Origin: Pseudomonas gingeri
Lineage (GTDB): Bacteria > Pseudomonadota > Gammaproteobacteria > Pseudomonadales > Pseudomonadaceae
Direction: 5' to 3'
DNA length: 64,000 bases
NCBI RefSeq assembly: GCF_013385425.1
Contig: NZ_JACAQA010000005.1
Span: 580,652-644,651, forward strand
Both the position numbers and the translations under genes were made by a program. The notes under the pieces were generated by a model that searched no databases, was not told where the DNA came from, and was given only the letters and a program-made list of their open reading frames with translations. Each line of letters starts with the position of its first letter. The first letter of the stretch is position 1. Below are positions 16,951 through 24,742 of the stretch, piece by piece.

Positions 16951-18285
16951 TTAAACCAGTGCCCCAGGCTCCAAAGGCAGATCCAGTTTTGCGATAAACC
17001 CACCCTCGGGGTGATTCGCCAGCACCAGGCTGCCACCATGCCGTTCCGCCGCCCGCCGGGCAATGGCCAGTCCCAGGCCATGGCCCGGGGCGGTTTGCCC
17101 GGGCGCCCGGTAGAAGGGTTCACCCAGTTGTGCCAGATGGTCGGGCTCCACGCCGGGGCCATGGTCGCGCACGCTGATTTCGATGCGCTCACCCTGACGT
17201 TGCGCGGTCAGCTCGATGGCCTGGCCCTCGGGATTGAAACGCTGGGCGTTGCGCAGCAGGTTATCCACAGCCCGTTCGATCATGGTCGGCCAGCCCTTGA
17301 AGCTCAACGGTGGTTCGCCGTCGAAGTGCACCGGCTGTTCCGGGCAGCCCAGGTTGGCGTCCTTCTGCAAGGTGGTGATCAGCTCGGTGAGGTCGACCTC
17401 TTCGGCGCTGGCCTGGTCGGAGTCGACCCGGGCCAGGGTGAGAATCTCGCTGATCAGCGCTTCCAACCGGTCGCATTCGCGGGTCAGGCGTGGCCAGAGT
17501 CGTTCGCGCTCCTCGGGACCGGCGCGTTCGGCCAGGGCCAGGGCAATGCGCAGGCGTGCCAGTGGTGAGCGCAATTCGTGGGAGACATCCCGCAGCAATT
17601 GGCGCTGGCTGCTGATCAGGCTTTGCAGGCGCGCGCCCATCAGGTTGAAGTCCTTGGCCAGCACACCGAATTCGTCGCGCCGCCCCGCCAGTTTCGCCAG
17701 GCTGTTTTGCTGGTAGGTGGTCTGCCCCAGGTCATGCACGGCACCGCGCAGACGGCTCAGGGGGCGGGTGATGGACAAGGTCACCAGCAAACTGAACAAG
17801 GTCAGCACCACCAGGGCAATGCCCAAGGCACTGAGGGGGCGTAGCAGGCTTTCGCGGTGCCAGGCGTCCAGTTCCGGGTGGGGAATACGGTAGATCAGCA
17901 GGTAGGTTTCGCCGCTTTTCGGGCTGGTGTATTCGACCGTCAGGCGCCGCCAGGGCAGCTTGCGGTCATCGTTGTTCTGGCGTGCTTCAAAGGCCGCGGC
18001 CCGACGTGGAAAGGTTCCGCGGACCAGCGGATCGCCGCCTTCGTTGAGCACTTGCACATCAATGTGATAACGCTGCTTGCGCTGTTCCAGAATTGCCTGG
18101 GCGGCTTCTTCGCCCTGGCTTTCGTAGGTTTGCGTCCACTCTTCGGCCAGCGTGTTCAACCCCGGATGACGGCTGAGAATCCAGTTGTCCTGGTTGAGGA
18201 TGTGCATGAGCAGAATCGATAGGCCCGCGACAAGGGCAATGGCCAGCCAGAAGCTGGCCAGGATGCGCCAGAACAGTGATCGCAC
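16951..18285 (-). CDS. cpxA: Envelope-stress sensor histidine kinase CpxA
   Basis: A 444-residue inner membrane sensor kinase: TM1 (about residues 7-29), periplasmic sensor loop (30-147), TM2 (148-170), HAMP (171-225), a DHp helix with the phosphoacceptor His236 in DVSHELRSPLARLR, and a HATPase domain with the N box DNLLRNAQRFNP, G1 DHGPGV and G2 GHGLGLAIA. CpxA senses misfolded envelope proteins and phosphorylates CpxR. The R-P-A gene order, with the CpxP-like gene between regulator and kinase, matches the locus PA3204-PA3206 of P. aeruginosa. A terminator-like hairpin lies between cpxP and cpxA, which should lower cpxA expression relative to cpxP. Confidence 0.9.
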   Translation of the reverse strand: MRSLFWRILASFWLAIALVAGLSILLMHILNQDNWILSRHPGLNTLAEEWTQTYESQGEEAAQAILEQRKQRYHIDVQVLNEGGDPLVRGTFPRRAAAFEARQNNDDRKLPWRRLTVEYTSPKSGETYLLIYRIPHPELDAWHRESLLRPLSALGIALVVLTLFSLLVTLSITRPLSRLRGAVHDLGQTTYQQNSLAKLAGRRDEFGVLAKDFNLMGARLQSLISSQRQLLRDVSHELRSPLARLRIALALAERAGPEERERLWPRLTRECDRLEALISEILTLARVDSDQASAEEVDLTELITTLQKDANLGCPEQPVHFDGEPPLSFKGWPTMIERAVDNLLRNAQRFNPEGQAIELTAQRQGERIEISVRDHGPGVEPDHLAQLGEPFYRAPGQTAPGHGLGLAIARRAAERHGGSLVLANHPEGGFIAKLDLPLEPGALV

Positions 18286-18310
18286 AGCAAGTCCTCAACC
18301 AAACGGTACA

Positions 18311-18345
18311 AACGAAGAAAGCCCGACGGCGTTGGCCGTCGGGCT
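18311..18345 (-). terminator. Attenuating terminator between cpxP and cpxA
   Basis: An 11-bp stem (18320-18330 with 18335-18345) and 4-nt loop, followed on the minus strand by a T-rich run (TTCTTCGTT). It lies 15 nt past the cpxP stop. Because cpxA follows in the same direction, partial read-through is the likely way cpxA is expressed. Confidence 0.75.
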
Positions 18346-18359
18346 GGAGCATAAGCGGA

Positions 18360-18791
18360 TTATTGCGCTTTTTGCGCCTGCTGCGCCTTCCAGGCTTTGA
18401 ATTCGGTCCATTCGGCACGGCGCTCGGCCTGCTTTTTCTGCATTTCGTCGAAGGTCTTCTGCTGTTCAGGCGTCAGCAGGGCGCGGATCTGGCCTTGGGT
18501 CTTCTGGTGAGCGGCATCCAGTTCGCCTTTGAAGGCAGCCTTGTCGGCAGGCGAGAGCTTTTCCAGATACTTGATGGCGATTGCCTTGCGATCATGGCGT
18601 TGTTCACCCACCAGTTTGCGGATCTGCTGGCGCTGCTCCTTGGTCAGGTCCAGTTTTTGGAAGCCACCTTTGCCGTGATGCTGGTCGTGACCGTATGCCG
18701 GGCCGTCCATCGGGCCACCGTCTTGAGGCATGGCCATGGCCACGGTAGGGAGTGCAGCAGCGAACATCAGGGCGATAAGGGTCTTGCGCAT
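18360..18791 (-). CDS. cpxP: CpxP/Spy-family periplasmic chaperone-like protein
   Basis: A 143-residue secreted protein: signal peptide (about 1-20, ending AMA), a His/Gly-rich segment (about 22-42) and two LTxxQ motifs (LTKEQ near residue 49, LTPEQ near 107) that define the CpxP/Spy fold. These proteins form a cradle-shaped dimer that binds unfolded periplasmic proteins and, in E. coli, restrain CpxA. The His-rich N-terminus may bind metal. It lies between cpxR and cpxA with its own promoter region carrying a CpxR box, so it is likely the most strongly induced gene of the locus. AAGGAG lies eight bases upstream of the ATG. Confidence 0.88.
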   Translation of the reverse strand: MRKTLIALMFAAALPTVAMAMPQDGGPMDGPAYGHDQHHGKGGFQKLDLTKEQRQQIRKLVGEQRHDRKAIAIKYLEKLSPADKAAFKGELDAAHQKTQGQIRALLTPEQQKTFDEMQKKQAERRAEWTEFKAWKAQQAQKAQ

Positions 18792-18872
18792 GGTGTTTCT
18801 CCTTGTCTCGATTCCGGTCAGTCCGGATGAGTACAGATTAAGGAGTTCAAGGTCAGCGGCGGTCAGGGGAGG

Positions 18873-18888
18873 GTAAAGCTTGAGTAAA
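18873..18888. promoter_or_regulatory. CpxR box upstream of cpxP
   Basis: Two perfect GTAAA direct repeats (18873-18877 and 18884-18888) are separated by 6 bp; the E. coli CpxR box is GTAAA-N5-GTAAA with some spacing tolerance. It lies about 85 bp upstream of the cpxP start on the opposite strand, and about 32 bp before a TAATCT -10-like element for cpxP, which suits activation by phosphorylated CpxR. Confidence 0.7.
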
Positions 18889-18937
18889 GAGGTTTTTGCC
18901 CCGGGTTGACACTTGCCTGACTGGCAATGCCGACCCT

Positions 18938-19018
18938 TGTAGGAGCTGGCTTGCCAGCGATGAGGTTGAATCCTGCATCGCTCTTGCGTCAGTCATCGCT
19001 GGCAAGCCAGCTCCCACA
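18938..19018. repeat. REPIN: inverted pair of Pseudomonas REP sequences
   Basis: The arms TGTAGGAGCTGGCTTGCCAG and its near-perfect inverse (18994-19018) flank a 30-bp spacer. This is the common REP doublet of fluorescent Pseudomonas, mobilised in trans by RAYT transposases. It sits directly downstream of the cpxR stop and may serve as its transcript end. Confidence 0.88.
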
Positions 19019-19023
19019 GGGGT

Positions 19024-19701
19024 TTACAGGCTGTAGTAGTAACCGCGGCTACGCAGGGCGACGATGCGTGGGCGGCCGTCCGGGTGCGGACCGATCTTCT
19101 TGCGCAGGTTGCTCACGTGCATATCCAGGCTGCGATCGTACAAGGTCAACTTGCGGCCCAGGGCGATCTGCGCCAGTTCCTGTTTGTCCAGGGGGTCGCC
19201 GGGTTGCTGCAGCAGGGCTTCGAGCAGGCGGCTTTCGGAGACGGTGAGGGTGAAGTCCTGCTGGTCGATGGTGACTACGCCACGCACCGGGCTGAAGCAC
19301 AGGTCACCCAGCTCCATCTGGCTCGGAGTCGCGGTCGGGTGGCTGCGGCGCAGTACGGCGCGCAGGCGCGCGGTCAGTTCCCGGGGATCGCAGGGTTTGG
19401 CCAGGTAGTCATCGGCGCCCAGCTCCAGGCCGAGGATACGGTCCAGGGGTTCGCCGCGGGCCGAAAGCATTACGACCGGCAACTCCGGGTGATCGCTGCG
19501 CAATTGCTTGAGCAGTTCCAGGCCGCTGCCATCGGGTAGCATCACATCCAGCACCACGGCGGCCGGGGCGCTGTCCGCCAGGGCCTTGCGCGCGCTCTGG
19601 CCATCGTGGCAGGCGCGTACCTGGAAGCCTTCCTGGCTCAACCAACTGGTCAGGAGTTCACACAACTCCTGGTCATCGTCTATCAGTAACAGGTCGCTCA
19701 T
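19024..19701 (-). CDS. cpxR: OmpR-family response regulator CpxR
   Basis: A 225-residue response regulator: receiver domain (1-115) with acidic pair DDD (8-10), phosphorylation site Asp52 in VVLDVMLPDGSG and Lys102 in YLAKP, and an OmpR-type winged-helix DNA-binding domain (about 130-225) ending in DMHVSNLRKKIG and RSRGYYYSL. It is the cognate partner of CpxA and should bind the GTAAA repeats upstream of cpxP. It starts 32 nt after a small coiled-coil protein gene in the same direction and may be cotranscribed with it. A REPIN follows the stop. Confidence 0.9.
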   Translation of the reverse strand: MSDLLLIDDDQELCELLTSWLSQEGFQVRACHDGQSARKALADSAPAAVVLDVMLPDGSGLELLKQLRSDHPELPVVMLSARGEPLDRILGLELGADDYLAKPCDPRELTARLRAVLRRSHPTATPSQMELGDLCFSPVRGVVTIDQQDFTLTVSESRLLEALLQQPGDPLDKQELAQIALGRKLTLYDRSLDMHVSNLRKKIGPHPDGRPRIVALRSRGYYYSL

Positions 19702-19733
19702 GACTCTCTCGATTACGGATCGCTATTGGCCGC

Positions 19734-20144
19734 TCAATTCAGCCATTGCCGACGTTGTCTACGTCCGCCACTGGCGAAGATACCGCAGAGCAGGGCCACG
19801 AGTGCAACTCCCCCGCCAGTGACAAACCATTGCTGCTGATCAGTCAGCAGGCGCGGTCCGGCACTGGCCTGGGCTTCCTTGAGTTGCAGCTTCAGGCGCT
19901 GGTTTTCCTGGCGCAGGCGGCTCAACTGGGCACTTTCGCGCTCGGCGTCGGCACTCTGCAATTGTTTGCTCAACTCTTCTCGTTGTCGCTCGCTTTCTTT
20001 CAAGCGTTGCTGCAAATCGGTGATCTGGCTACCGGCGCTCAAGGACAGGGGGGTGGAATTACTCGACCCCTGACTCTCTTCGGCGTGGGCGGCGGCCCCT
20101 ATCGACAAGATGACCACTAGCAGCAACAACGGACCCTGGCGCAT
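19734..20144 (-). CDS. Signal peptide, coiled-coil and C-terminal membrane-anchor protein
   Basis: A 136-residue protein that I do not assign to a characterised family. It has a Sec signal peptide (1-21, cleavage after AHA), a charged coiled coil (about 40-92: DLQQRLKESERQREELSKQL...), a transmembrane helix (about 108-126) and a basic cytoplasmic end. The layout (periplasmic coiled coil anchored at the C-terminus) resembles the SH3-like TIGR04211/YgiM type but without an SH3 domain. CAGGAG lies eight bases before the ATG. It directly precedes cpxR, so it may be part of the envelope-stress operon. Confidence 0.72.
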   Translation of the reverse strand: MRQGPLLLLVVILSIGAAAHAEESQGSSNSTPLSLSAGSQITDLQQRLKESERQREELSKQLQSADAERESAQLSRLRQENQRLKLQLKEAQASAGPRLLTDQQQWFVTGGGVALVALLCGIFASGGRRQRRQWLN

Positions 20145-20215
20145 CGCAAACTCCTGATTCCAATCGGCATTGGGCAGGTTGTCGGCTGCTGAACGAGAAT
20201 AATGAGCGATTGGGC

Positions 20216-20242
20216 CGCGATGAACCCTGAAGGTTCATCGCG
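20216..20242 (-). terminator. Hairpin after yciI
   Basis: An 11-bp perfect stem (20216-20226 with 20232-20242) and a CTGAA loop, 12 nt beyond the yciI stop. It lacks a T tract on either strand, so a terminator role is likely from position but not certain. Confidence 0.5.
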
Positions 20243-20253
20243 AGGGGAGAAAT

Positions 20254-20553
20254 TTATGGCAGGACTTGCTTGAACGGCTTGACCAGCACCTGGGCGTAGA
20301 CCCCGCCGGCGACGAACGGATCGGCCTCGGCCCAGGCTTGCGCCGCGCTCAGGCTGTCGAACTCGGCGACGATCAGGCTGCCGCTGAAACCGGCGGCGCC
20401 CGGGTCGTTGCTGTCCACGGCCGGGTGCGGGCCGGCCAGGACCAGGCGCCCTTGCGCCTGGAGCTGATGCAGCCGTTCCAGATGCGCCGGGCGCACGGCC
20501 AGGCGTTTGTCCAGGGAGTTTTCGACGTCGGTGGCAATGATCGCGTAGAGCAT
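20254..20553 (-). CDS. yciI: YciI-like protein
   Basis: A 99-residue YciI-family protein with a ferredoxin-like fold; it starts MLYAIIATD and carries the conserved RPAHLERL and [12 protein letters not shown] motifs. The family has a putative His-Asp active site and includes lactone dehalogenase-like enzymes; the cellular role of YciI is unknown. The start ATG at 20553 is one base past the stop of yciB (TGACATG), so the two are translationally coupled. A longer in-frame ATG at 20592 lies inside yciB and is not used. Confidence 0.9.
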   Translation of the reverse strand: MLYAIIATDVENSLDKRLAVRPAHLERLHQLQAQGRLVLAGPHPAVDSNDPGAAGFSGSLIVAEFDSLSAAQAWAEADPFVAGGVYAQVLVKPFKQVLP

Positions 20554-20554
20554 G

Positions 20555-21151
20555 TCAGTCCTCGGTTTTCGGGATGGTCGGGTCGGTGTCATGCAGGTGG
20601 CGGGACAGGTAGATGCCCTGGCCGACCAGGAACAGCAGGGTCATGCCCAGGCTGCCGAACACCTTGAAGTCGACCCAGTACTGCTGGAAGGTGAACGCCA
20701 CGAACAGGTTGGCGCCGCCGCAGAACAGGAAAAACACGATCCAGGCCAGGTTCAGGCGGGTCCAGATCGGCTCTGGCAGGTTCAGGGCGTGGCCCATGAT
20801 GCGCTTGATCAGCAGGCGGTCACCGATGAAGTGGCTGCCGGCAAAGGCCAGGGCGAACAGCCAGTTGACCACCGGGGCTTTCCACTTGAGGAAGGTTTCG
20901 CTGTGGAAGGCCAGGGTCAGGCTGCCGAAGACCAGGCAGGCGATCAGGGTCAGCCACTGGCTTTTTTCCAGTTTGCGGTGGGTGATGAACAGGGCACCGT
21001 AGACCACCAGGGAACTGATGATCAGCATGGCCGTGGCGCTGTAGATACCGCCCACGGTCAGGCTGTGGCCGGCGATCTCCATGACCCGCGGTTCGATTTT
21101 GTAGACGATGAAGAACAGGAAGAGCGGGATGAAATCGATGAATTGTTTCAC
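20555..21151 (-). CDS. yciB: Inner membrane-spanning protein YciB (septation protein A)
   Basis: A 198-residue membrane protein with about five to six hydrophobic helices. The homologous N-terminus [17 protein letters not shown] is preceded by a GTG at 21151, and I take that as the start; the frame continues upstream but without homology. YciB interacts with cell-elongation and division proteins and affects envelope synthesis and osmotic tolerance. The conserved motif [11 protein letters not shown] and the C-terminal WVDFKVFG are present. It forms an operon with yciI and is divergent from the rnm gene. Confidence 0.92.
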   Translation of the reverse strand: MKQFIDFIPLFLFFIVYKIEPRVMEIAGHSLTVGGIYSATAMLIISSLVVYGALFITHRKLEKSQWLTLIACLVFGSLTLAFHSETFLKWKAPVVNWLFALAFAGSHFIGDRLLIKRIMGHALNLPEPIWTRLNLAWIVFFLFCGGANLFVAFTFQQYWVDFKVFGSLGMTLLFLVGQGIYLSRHLHDTDPTIPKTED

Positions 21152-21235
21152 AGTGGCAGCCAGAAGCAGGATGTGACGGCATAATAACAAACATCATTGC
21201 CAGCGAAAGCGCCGCCTAGAGGTTATTCAATCCCC

Positions 21236-22099
21236 GTGGAAATCGATCTGCACTGCCATAGCACGGCCTCCGACGGTGCCCTCGCGCCCGCGATCCTGGT
21301 CGCCCGTGCGCACGAGAGAGGCGTGCGGGTCCTGGCCCTGACCGATCACGACACCCTCGAAGGCCTGGCCGAAGCCCGTGCGGCGGCGGATGGGCTGGGG
21401 ATGCGGCTGGTCAACGGCGTCGAATTGTCCTGCACCTGGGGTGGCGCGACCATCCATGTGCTGGGCTATGGCTTCGACGTCGAGGCGCCGGCGCTGGTCG
21501 AGGCCATCGCCCGCTTGCACGAGGGCCGCTGGCTGCGTTCCGAGGAAATCAGCCGCAAGCTGGCGCTCAAGGGCATGCCCGGCGCGCTGGAAGGCGCGCG
21601 GGCGATCCAGCAGGAACTGGGCGATAGCGGCAATGCCCCGGCGCGTCCGCATTTCGCCGATTTCCTGGTGCGTGCCGGTTTCGTCAAGGACCGTGCCGAA
21701 GCCTTTCGCAAGTGGCTCGGCGCGGGCAAGCTGGGGGACGTCAAGCTGCACTGGCCGACCCTGGAAGACACCGTCGGCACCCTGCGCGAGTCCGGCGCCT
21801 GGGTCAGTCTGGCCCATCCCTGGCACTACGATTTCACCCGCAGCAAGCGCCGCAAGCTGATTGGCGACTATATTCAAGCAGGTGGCCACGCTATCGAAGT
21901 GGTCAATGGGCATCAACCCGCCGAGCAGGTAGGCAGTCTGGCGATCCTTGCCCGTGAGTTCGGGCTGCTGGTCAGTGCCGGCAGTGATTTCCATGGTCCT
22001 GGAGGCTGGTCCGAGATCGGTGAATACCGCCCGGTTCCTGAAGATCTGCCGCCACTCTGGTGTCGCTTCAAACATGAGCAACTTACTGCCGTCGTCTGA
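21236..22099 (+). CDS. rnm: PHP-domain 5'-3' exoribonuclease RNase AM
   Basis: A 287-residue PHP-domain phosphoesterase. Metal ligands appear in DLHCHSTASDG (N-terminus), LTDHDTLEG, the internal glutamate of NGVELS and late SAGSDFHGPGG. The E. coli homologue YciV/RNase AM trims RNA 5' ends (23S, 16S and 5S maturation) and acts on pAp. I choose the GTG at 21236 (protein MEIDLHCHS...) because PHP proteins begin right at the first metal motif; AGAGGT is somewhat far upstream. It is the first gene of the rnm-yciO-scpA-scpB cluster and overlaps nothing upstream. Confidence 0.88.
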   Translation: MEIDLHCHSTASDGALAPAILVARAHERGVRVLALTDHDTLEGLAEARAAADGLGMRLVNGVELSCTWGGATIHVLGYGFDVEAPALVEAIARLHEGRWLRSEEISRKLALKGMPGALEGARAIQQELGDSGNAPARPHFADFLVRAGFVKDRAEAFRKWLGAGKLGDVKLHWPTLEDTVGTLRESGAWVSLAHPWHYDFTRSKRRKLIGDYIQAGGHAIEVVNGHQPAEQVGSLAILAREFGLLVSAGSDFHGPGGWSEIGEYRPVPEDLPPLWCRFKHEQLTAVV

Positions 22100-22112
22100 A
22101 CAGGTAGAAAAC

Positions 22113-22742
22113 GTGAGTCAATTTTTCCAGATTCATCCGGAAAACCCGCAGGCGCGCCTGATCAAACAGGCGGTGGAAATCATTCGCAAGGGCGGGGTGG
22201 TGATCTATCCCACCGACTCGTCCTATGCCATCGGTTGCCAGATCGGCGACAAGAATGCGGTCGAGCGGGTGCGCCGTTTGCGGCAGTTGGACGACAAGCA
22301 CAACTTTGCGCTGATCTGCAGCGATCTGTCGCAGTTGGGGCTGTTCGCCAAGGTCGACACGGGCCTGTTTCGCCTGCTCAAGGCCCATACGCCGGGGCCC
22401 TACACCTTTATCCTGAATGCCACCCGGGAAGTCCCGCGGTTGTTGCTGCATCCGAAAAAACGCACCATCGGCCTGCGCATCCCCAGCCATCCGATTGCCC
22501 TGGCGCTGCTCGAAGAACTGGGCGAGCCGCTGATGAGCGTCAGTCTGATCATGCCCGGCGAGACCGATCCGATGATTGATCCCTACGAGATCCGCCAGTT
22601 GCTCGAACATCAGGTCGACCTGGTGATCGACGGCGGTTTCGGCGGGATCAAGGCCTCGACCGTGATCAACCTGGCGGACGGCGAGCCGGAAGTGATCCGC
22701 GTGGGCTGTGGCGACCCCGCGCCGTTCATGGTCGAGGCCTGA
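22113..22742 (+). CDS. yciO: YciO, Sua5/YrdC-family protein
   Basis: A 209-residue Sua5/YciO/YrdC-domain protein. The RNA/nucleotide-binding surface motifs GGVVIYPTDSSYAIGC and the KKRTIGLRIPSH segment are intact. TsaC/Sua5 enzymes make threonylcarbamoyl-AMP for tRNA t6A; YciO proteins are paralogues with weak or different activity, so the role is uncertain. The GTG at 22113 has AGGT seven bases upstream and gives the family N-terminus (MSQFFQIHPENPQ); longer in-frame starts reach into rnm. It is followed by scpA with no gap (TGAATG). Confidence 0.9.
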   Translation: MSQFFQIHPENPQARLIKQAVEIIRKGGVVIYPTDSSYAIGCQIGDKNAVERVRRLRQLDDKHNFALICSDLSQLGLFAKVDTGLFRLLKAHTPGPYTFILNATREVPRLLLHPKKRTIGLRIPSHPIALALLEELGEPLMSVSLIMPGETDPMIDPYEIRQLLEHQVDLVIDGGFGGIKASTVINLADGEPEVIRVGCGDPAPFMVEA

Positions 22743-23561
22743 ATGTCCGCCGTGGAAAACGTCGACAGCCAGGCCGATGCCCAGCAGGAACTGCCGTTCG
22801 CCCTGGTCTATGGCCAGGCGGTCACCGAGATGCCGCTGGACCTGTATATCCCGCCGGACGCCCTGGAAGTCTTTCTCGAAGCCTTCGAAGGCCCGCTGGA
22901 CTTGCTGCTCTACCTGATCCGCAAGCAGAACATCGATATCCTCGACATCCCGGTGGCGGAAATCACCCGCCAGTACATGGGTTATGTCGAGTTGATGAAG
23001 TCGGTGCGCCTGGAGCTGGCCGCCGAGTACCTGGTGATGGCGGCGATGCTGGCCGAGATCAAATCGCGGATGCTGCTGCCGCGTTCGGCCGAAATCGAGG
23101 CGGAAGAGGACGACCCGCGGGCCGAACTGATCCGTCGCCTGCAGGAGTACGAGCGCTTCAAGAGCGCCGCCGAGGGCCTCGACACCTTGCCCCGGGTCGG
23201 CCGCGATGTGCTGGTGCCCAAGCTCGATGCCCCCGAGGCCCGGGCGCGCAAGCTGTTGCCGGACGTGAGCCTGGAAGAAGTGTTGATGTCCATGGCCGAG
23301 GTCCTGCGCCGTGGCGACCTGTTCGAAAGCCATCAGGTCAGTCGTGAGCAACTGTCGACTCGCGAGCGCATGAGCGATGTACTGGAACGCCTCAAGGGCG
23401 GCGGCTTCGTGCCCTTTGTCGAGCTGTTTACCGCCGAGGAAGGACGGCTGGGGGTGGTGGTGACCTTTATGGCGATTCTTGAGCTGGTCAAGGAATCCCT
23501 GGTCGAACTGGTGCAGAATGAACCCTTTACGGCGATCCATGTGCGGGCGCGCGCTGAATAA
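22743..23561 (+). CDS. scpA: Segregation and condensation protein A (kleisin)
   Basis: A 272-residue ScpA kleisin, which bridges the two Smc heads in the SMC-ScpAB condensin. The N-terminal Smc-neck binding region is clear (FEGPLDLLLYLIRKQNIDILDIPVAEITRQY, about residues 47-80), followed by the acidic hinge-like linker and the C-terminal winged helix (VPFVELFTAEEGRLGVVVTFMAILELVKE). The start codon follows the yciO stop directly, and GAGG from the end of yciO serves as ribosome site. The first 35 residues are not conserved in the family, so an internal start is possible but no better ribosome site is seen. Confidence 0.93.
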   Translation: MSAVENVDSQADAQQELPFALVYGQAVTEMPLDLYIPPDALEVFLEAFEGPLDLLLYLIRKQNIDILDIPVAEITRQYMGYVELMKSVRLELAAEYLVMAAMLAEIKSRMLLPRSAEIEAEEDDPRAELIRRLQEYERFKSAAEGLDTLPRVGRDVLVPKLDAPEARARKLLPDVSLEEVLMSMAEVLRRGDLFESHQVSREQLSTRERMSDVLERLKGGGFVPFVELFTAEEGRLGVVVTFMAILELVKESLVELVQNEPFTAIHVRARAE

Positions 23562-23573
23562 CGAGCACAATCC

Positions 23574-24617
23574 ATGAACCTGAGTGAACCCCGCGAGCTG
23601 GCCCCGCTGCTTGAAGCCTTTCTGTTGGCCTCGGGAAAGCCGCAATCCCTGGAGCGGCTGTTCGAGCTGTTCGAGGAGGGCGAACGGCCCGAGCCGCCGG
23701 TCTTCAAGAAAGCCCTGACGATCCTCGCCAAGTCCTGCGAAGGGCGGGCCTTCGAGCTGCGGGAGGTGGCCTCCGGCTATCGTCTGCAGGTGCGCGAGAA
23801 ATTCGCTCCCTGGGTCGGGCGGCTCTGGGAAGAACGTCCGCAGCGTTATTCCCGGGCGATGCTCGAGACCCTGGCGTTGATCGCCTATCGTCAACCGATC
23901 ACCCGGGGTGAGATCGAGGATGTGCGTGGCGTGGCGGTCAACAGCCAGATCGTCAAGACCTTGCTGGAGCGTGAGTGGATTCGGGTCGTCGGTTACCGCG
24001 AGGTGCCGGGCAAGCCGGCAATGTTCGCCACCACCAAGGCGTTTCTCGATCACTTCAACCTGAAGAACCTTGACGACCTGCCGCCCCTGGCCGAACTGCG
24101 GGAGATGGAGCCCGAGCCGCTGTTCGATGTCGAGGATGCGCCGGTGCCCGCGAGCCTGCAGGCCCTGGCCGATGCCAGTCTCGATCCGGAGGGTGCCGAG
24201 GCGCCGAAGGAGGAAACCAGCTTCCATACCCTGTTGCTGGAGCTGGACTCCATGGAGGAGGGGATCAAGACCGACTTTGACGATTTGCTGCGTGACGGCG
24301 CGATGGTGCCGACGGGCGAGTTGCCGCTGCAGGAATCTGGGCTTGAAAGAGCTGAACCTGTTGAGCCCGCTGTGACAGTCGAAGCAGTCGAGGCCGACGA
24401 AGTGCTCGAAGAAGAGCCGGAAACAGTCGAAGAGCCCGCGGTGCCAGAAGTACCGGAGCCGGATCTCGTCGGTGCCCAGCAGGCCCGGGAACAATTGCTC
24501 GCGGCGGTCGCGGCCCTGGACAAGGCCGCCGGCCGGCCGCAGCTGACCGATGAAGAAGCCGAAGCCCTGGCCCTGGCCGAGGCGATCGAACAGGAACGCC
24601 GCTTGCTCGATGATTGA
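23574..24617 (+). CDS. scpB: Segregation and condensation protein B with acidic tail
   Basis: A 347-residue ScpB. The two winged-helix domains occupy about residues 5-165 (YSRAMLETLALIAYRQPITRGEIEDVRG and GKPAMFATTKAFLDHF are diagnostic). ScpB dimers bind ScpA in condensin. The remaining 180 residues are an acidic, Glu/Pro-rich, probably disordered tail containing repeated VEAVEADEVLEEEPE-like runs. It is longer than the roughly 200-residue ScpB of Gram-positive bacteria; such tails are common in Pseudomonas. It follows scpA after 12 nt. Confidence 0.92.
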   Translation: MNLSEPRELAPLLEAFLLASGKPQSLERLFELFEEGERPEPPVFKKALTILAKSCEGRAFELREVASGYRLQVREKFAPWVGRLWEERPQRYSRAMLETLALIAYRQPITRGEIEDVRGVAVNSQIVKTLLEREWIRVVGYREVPGKPAMFATTKAFLDHFNLKNLDDLPPLAELREMEPEPLFDVEDAPVPASLQALADASLDPEGAEAPKEETSFHTLLLELDSMEEGIKTDFDDLLRDGAMVPTGELPLQESGLERAEPVEPAVTVEAVEADEVLEEEPETVEEPAVPEVPEPDLVGAQQAREQLLAAVAALDKAAGRPQLTDEEAEALALAEAIEQERRLLDD

Positions 24618-24701
24618 TTGCGAGAGTGCATAATGGCCAACATCGGCGTATGATTCGCGCCCCCGCGGCGATCCCTTCGCCCAGGCAACAGATTCAATTT
24701 C

Positions 24702-24719
24702 TTCAGGCCAAGGCCTGAA
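24702..24719. promoter_or_regulatory. Palindromic leader element upstream of rluB
   Basis: TTCAGGCC and GGCCTGAA form a perfect stem around AA, 23 bp before the rluB start and just upstream of its GGGAGGTG ribosome site. If transcribed it would fold close to the ribosome site. No regulator is known to me for this site. Confidence 0.4.
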
Positions 24720-24742
24720 TCGACACACCGGGAGGTGCCCAG

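Noticed and set aside
22083..24728. 881-codon open frame antisense to yciO-scpA-scpB
   Set aside because: Low-complexity product typical of antisense frames in high-GC DNA; three well-supported genes occupy the other strand.
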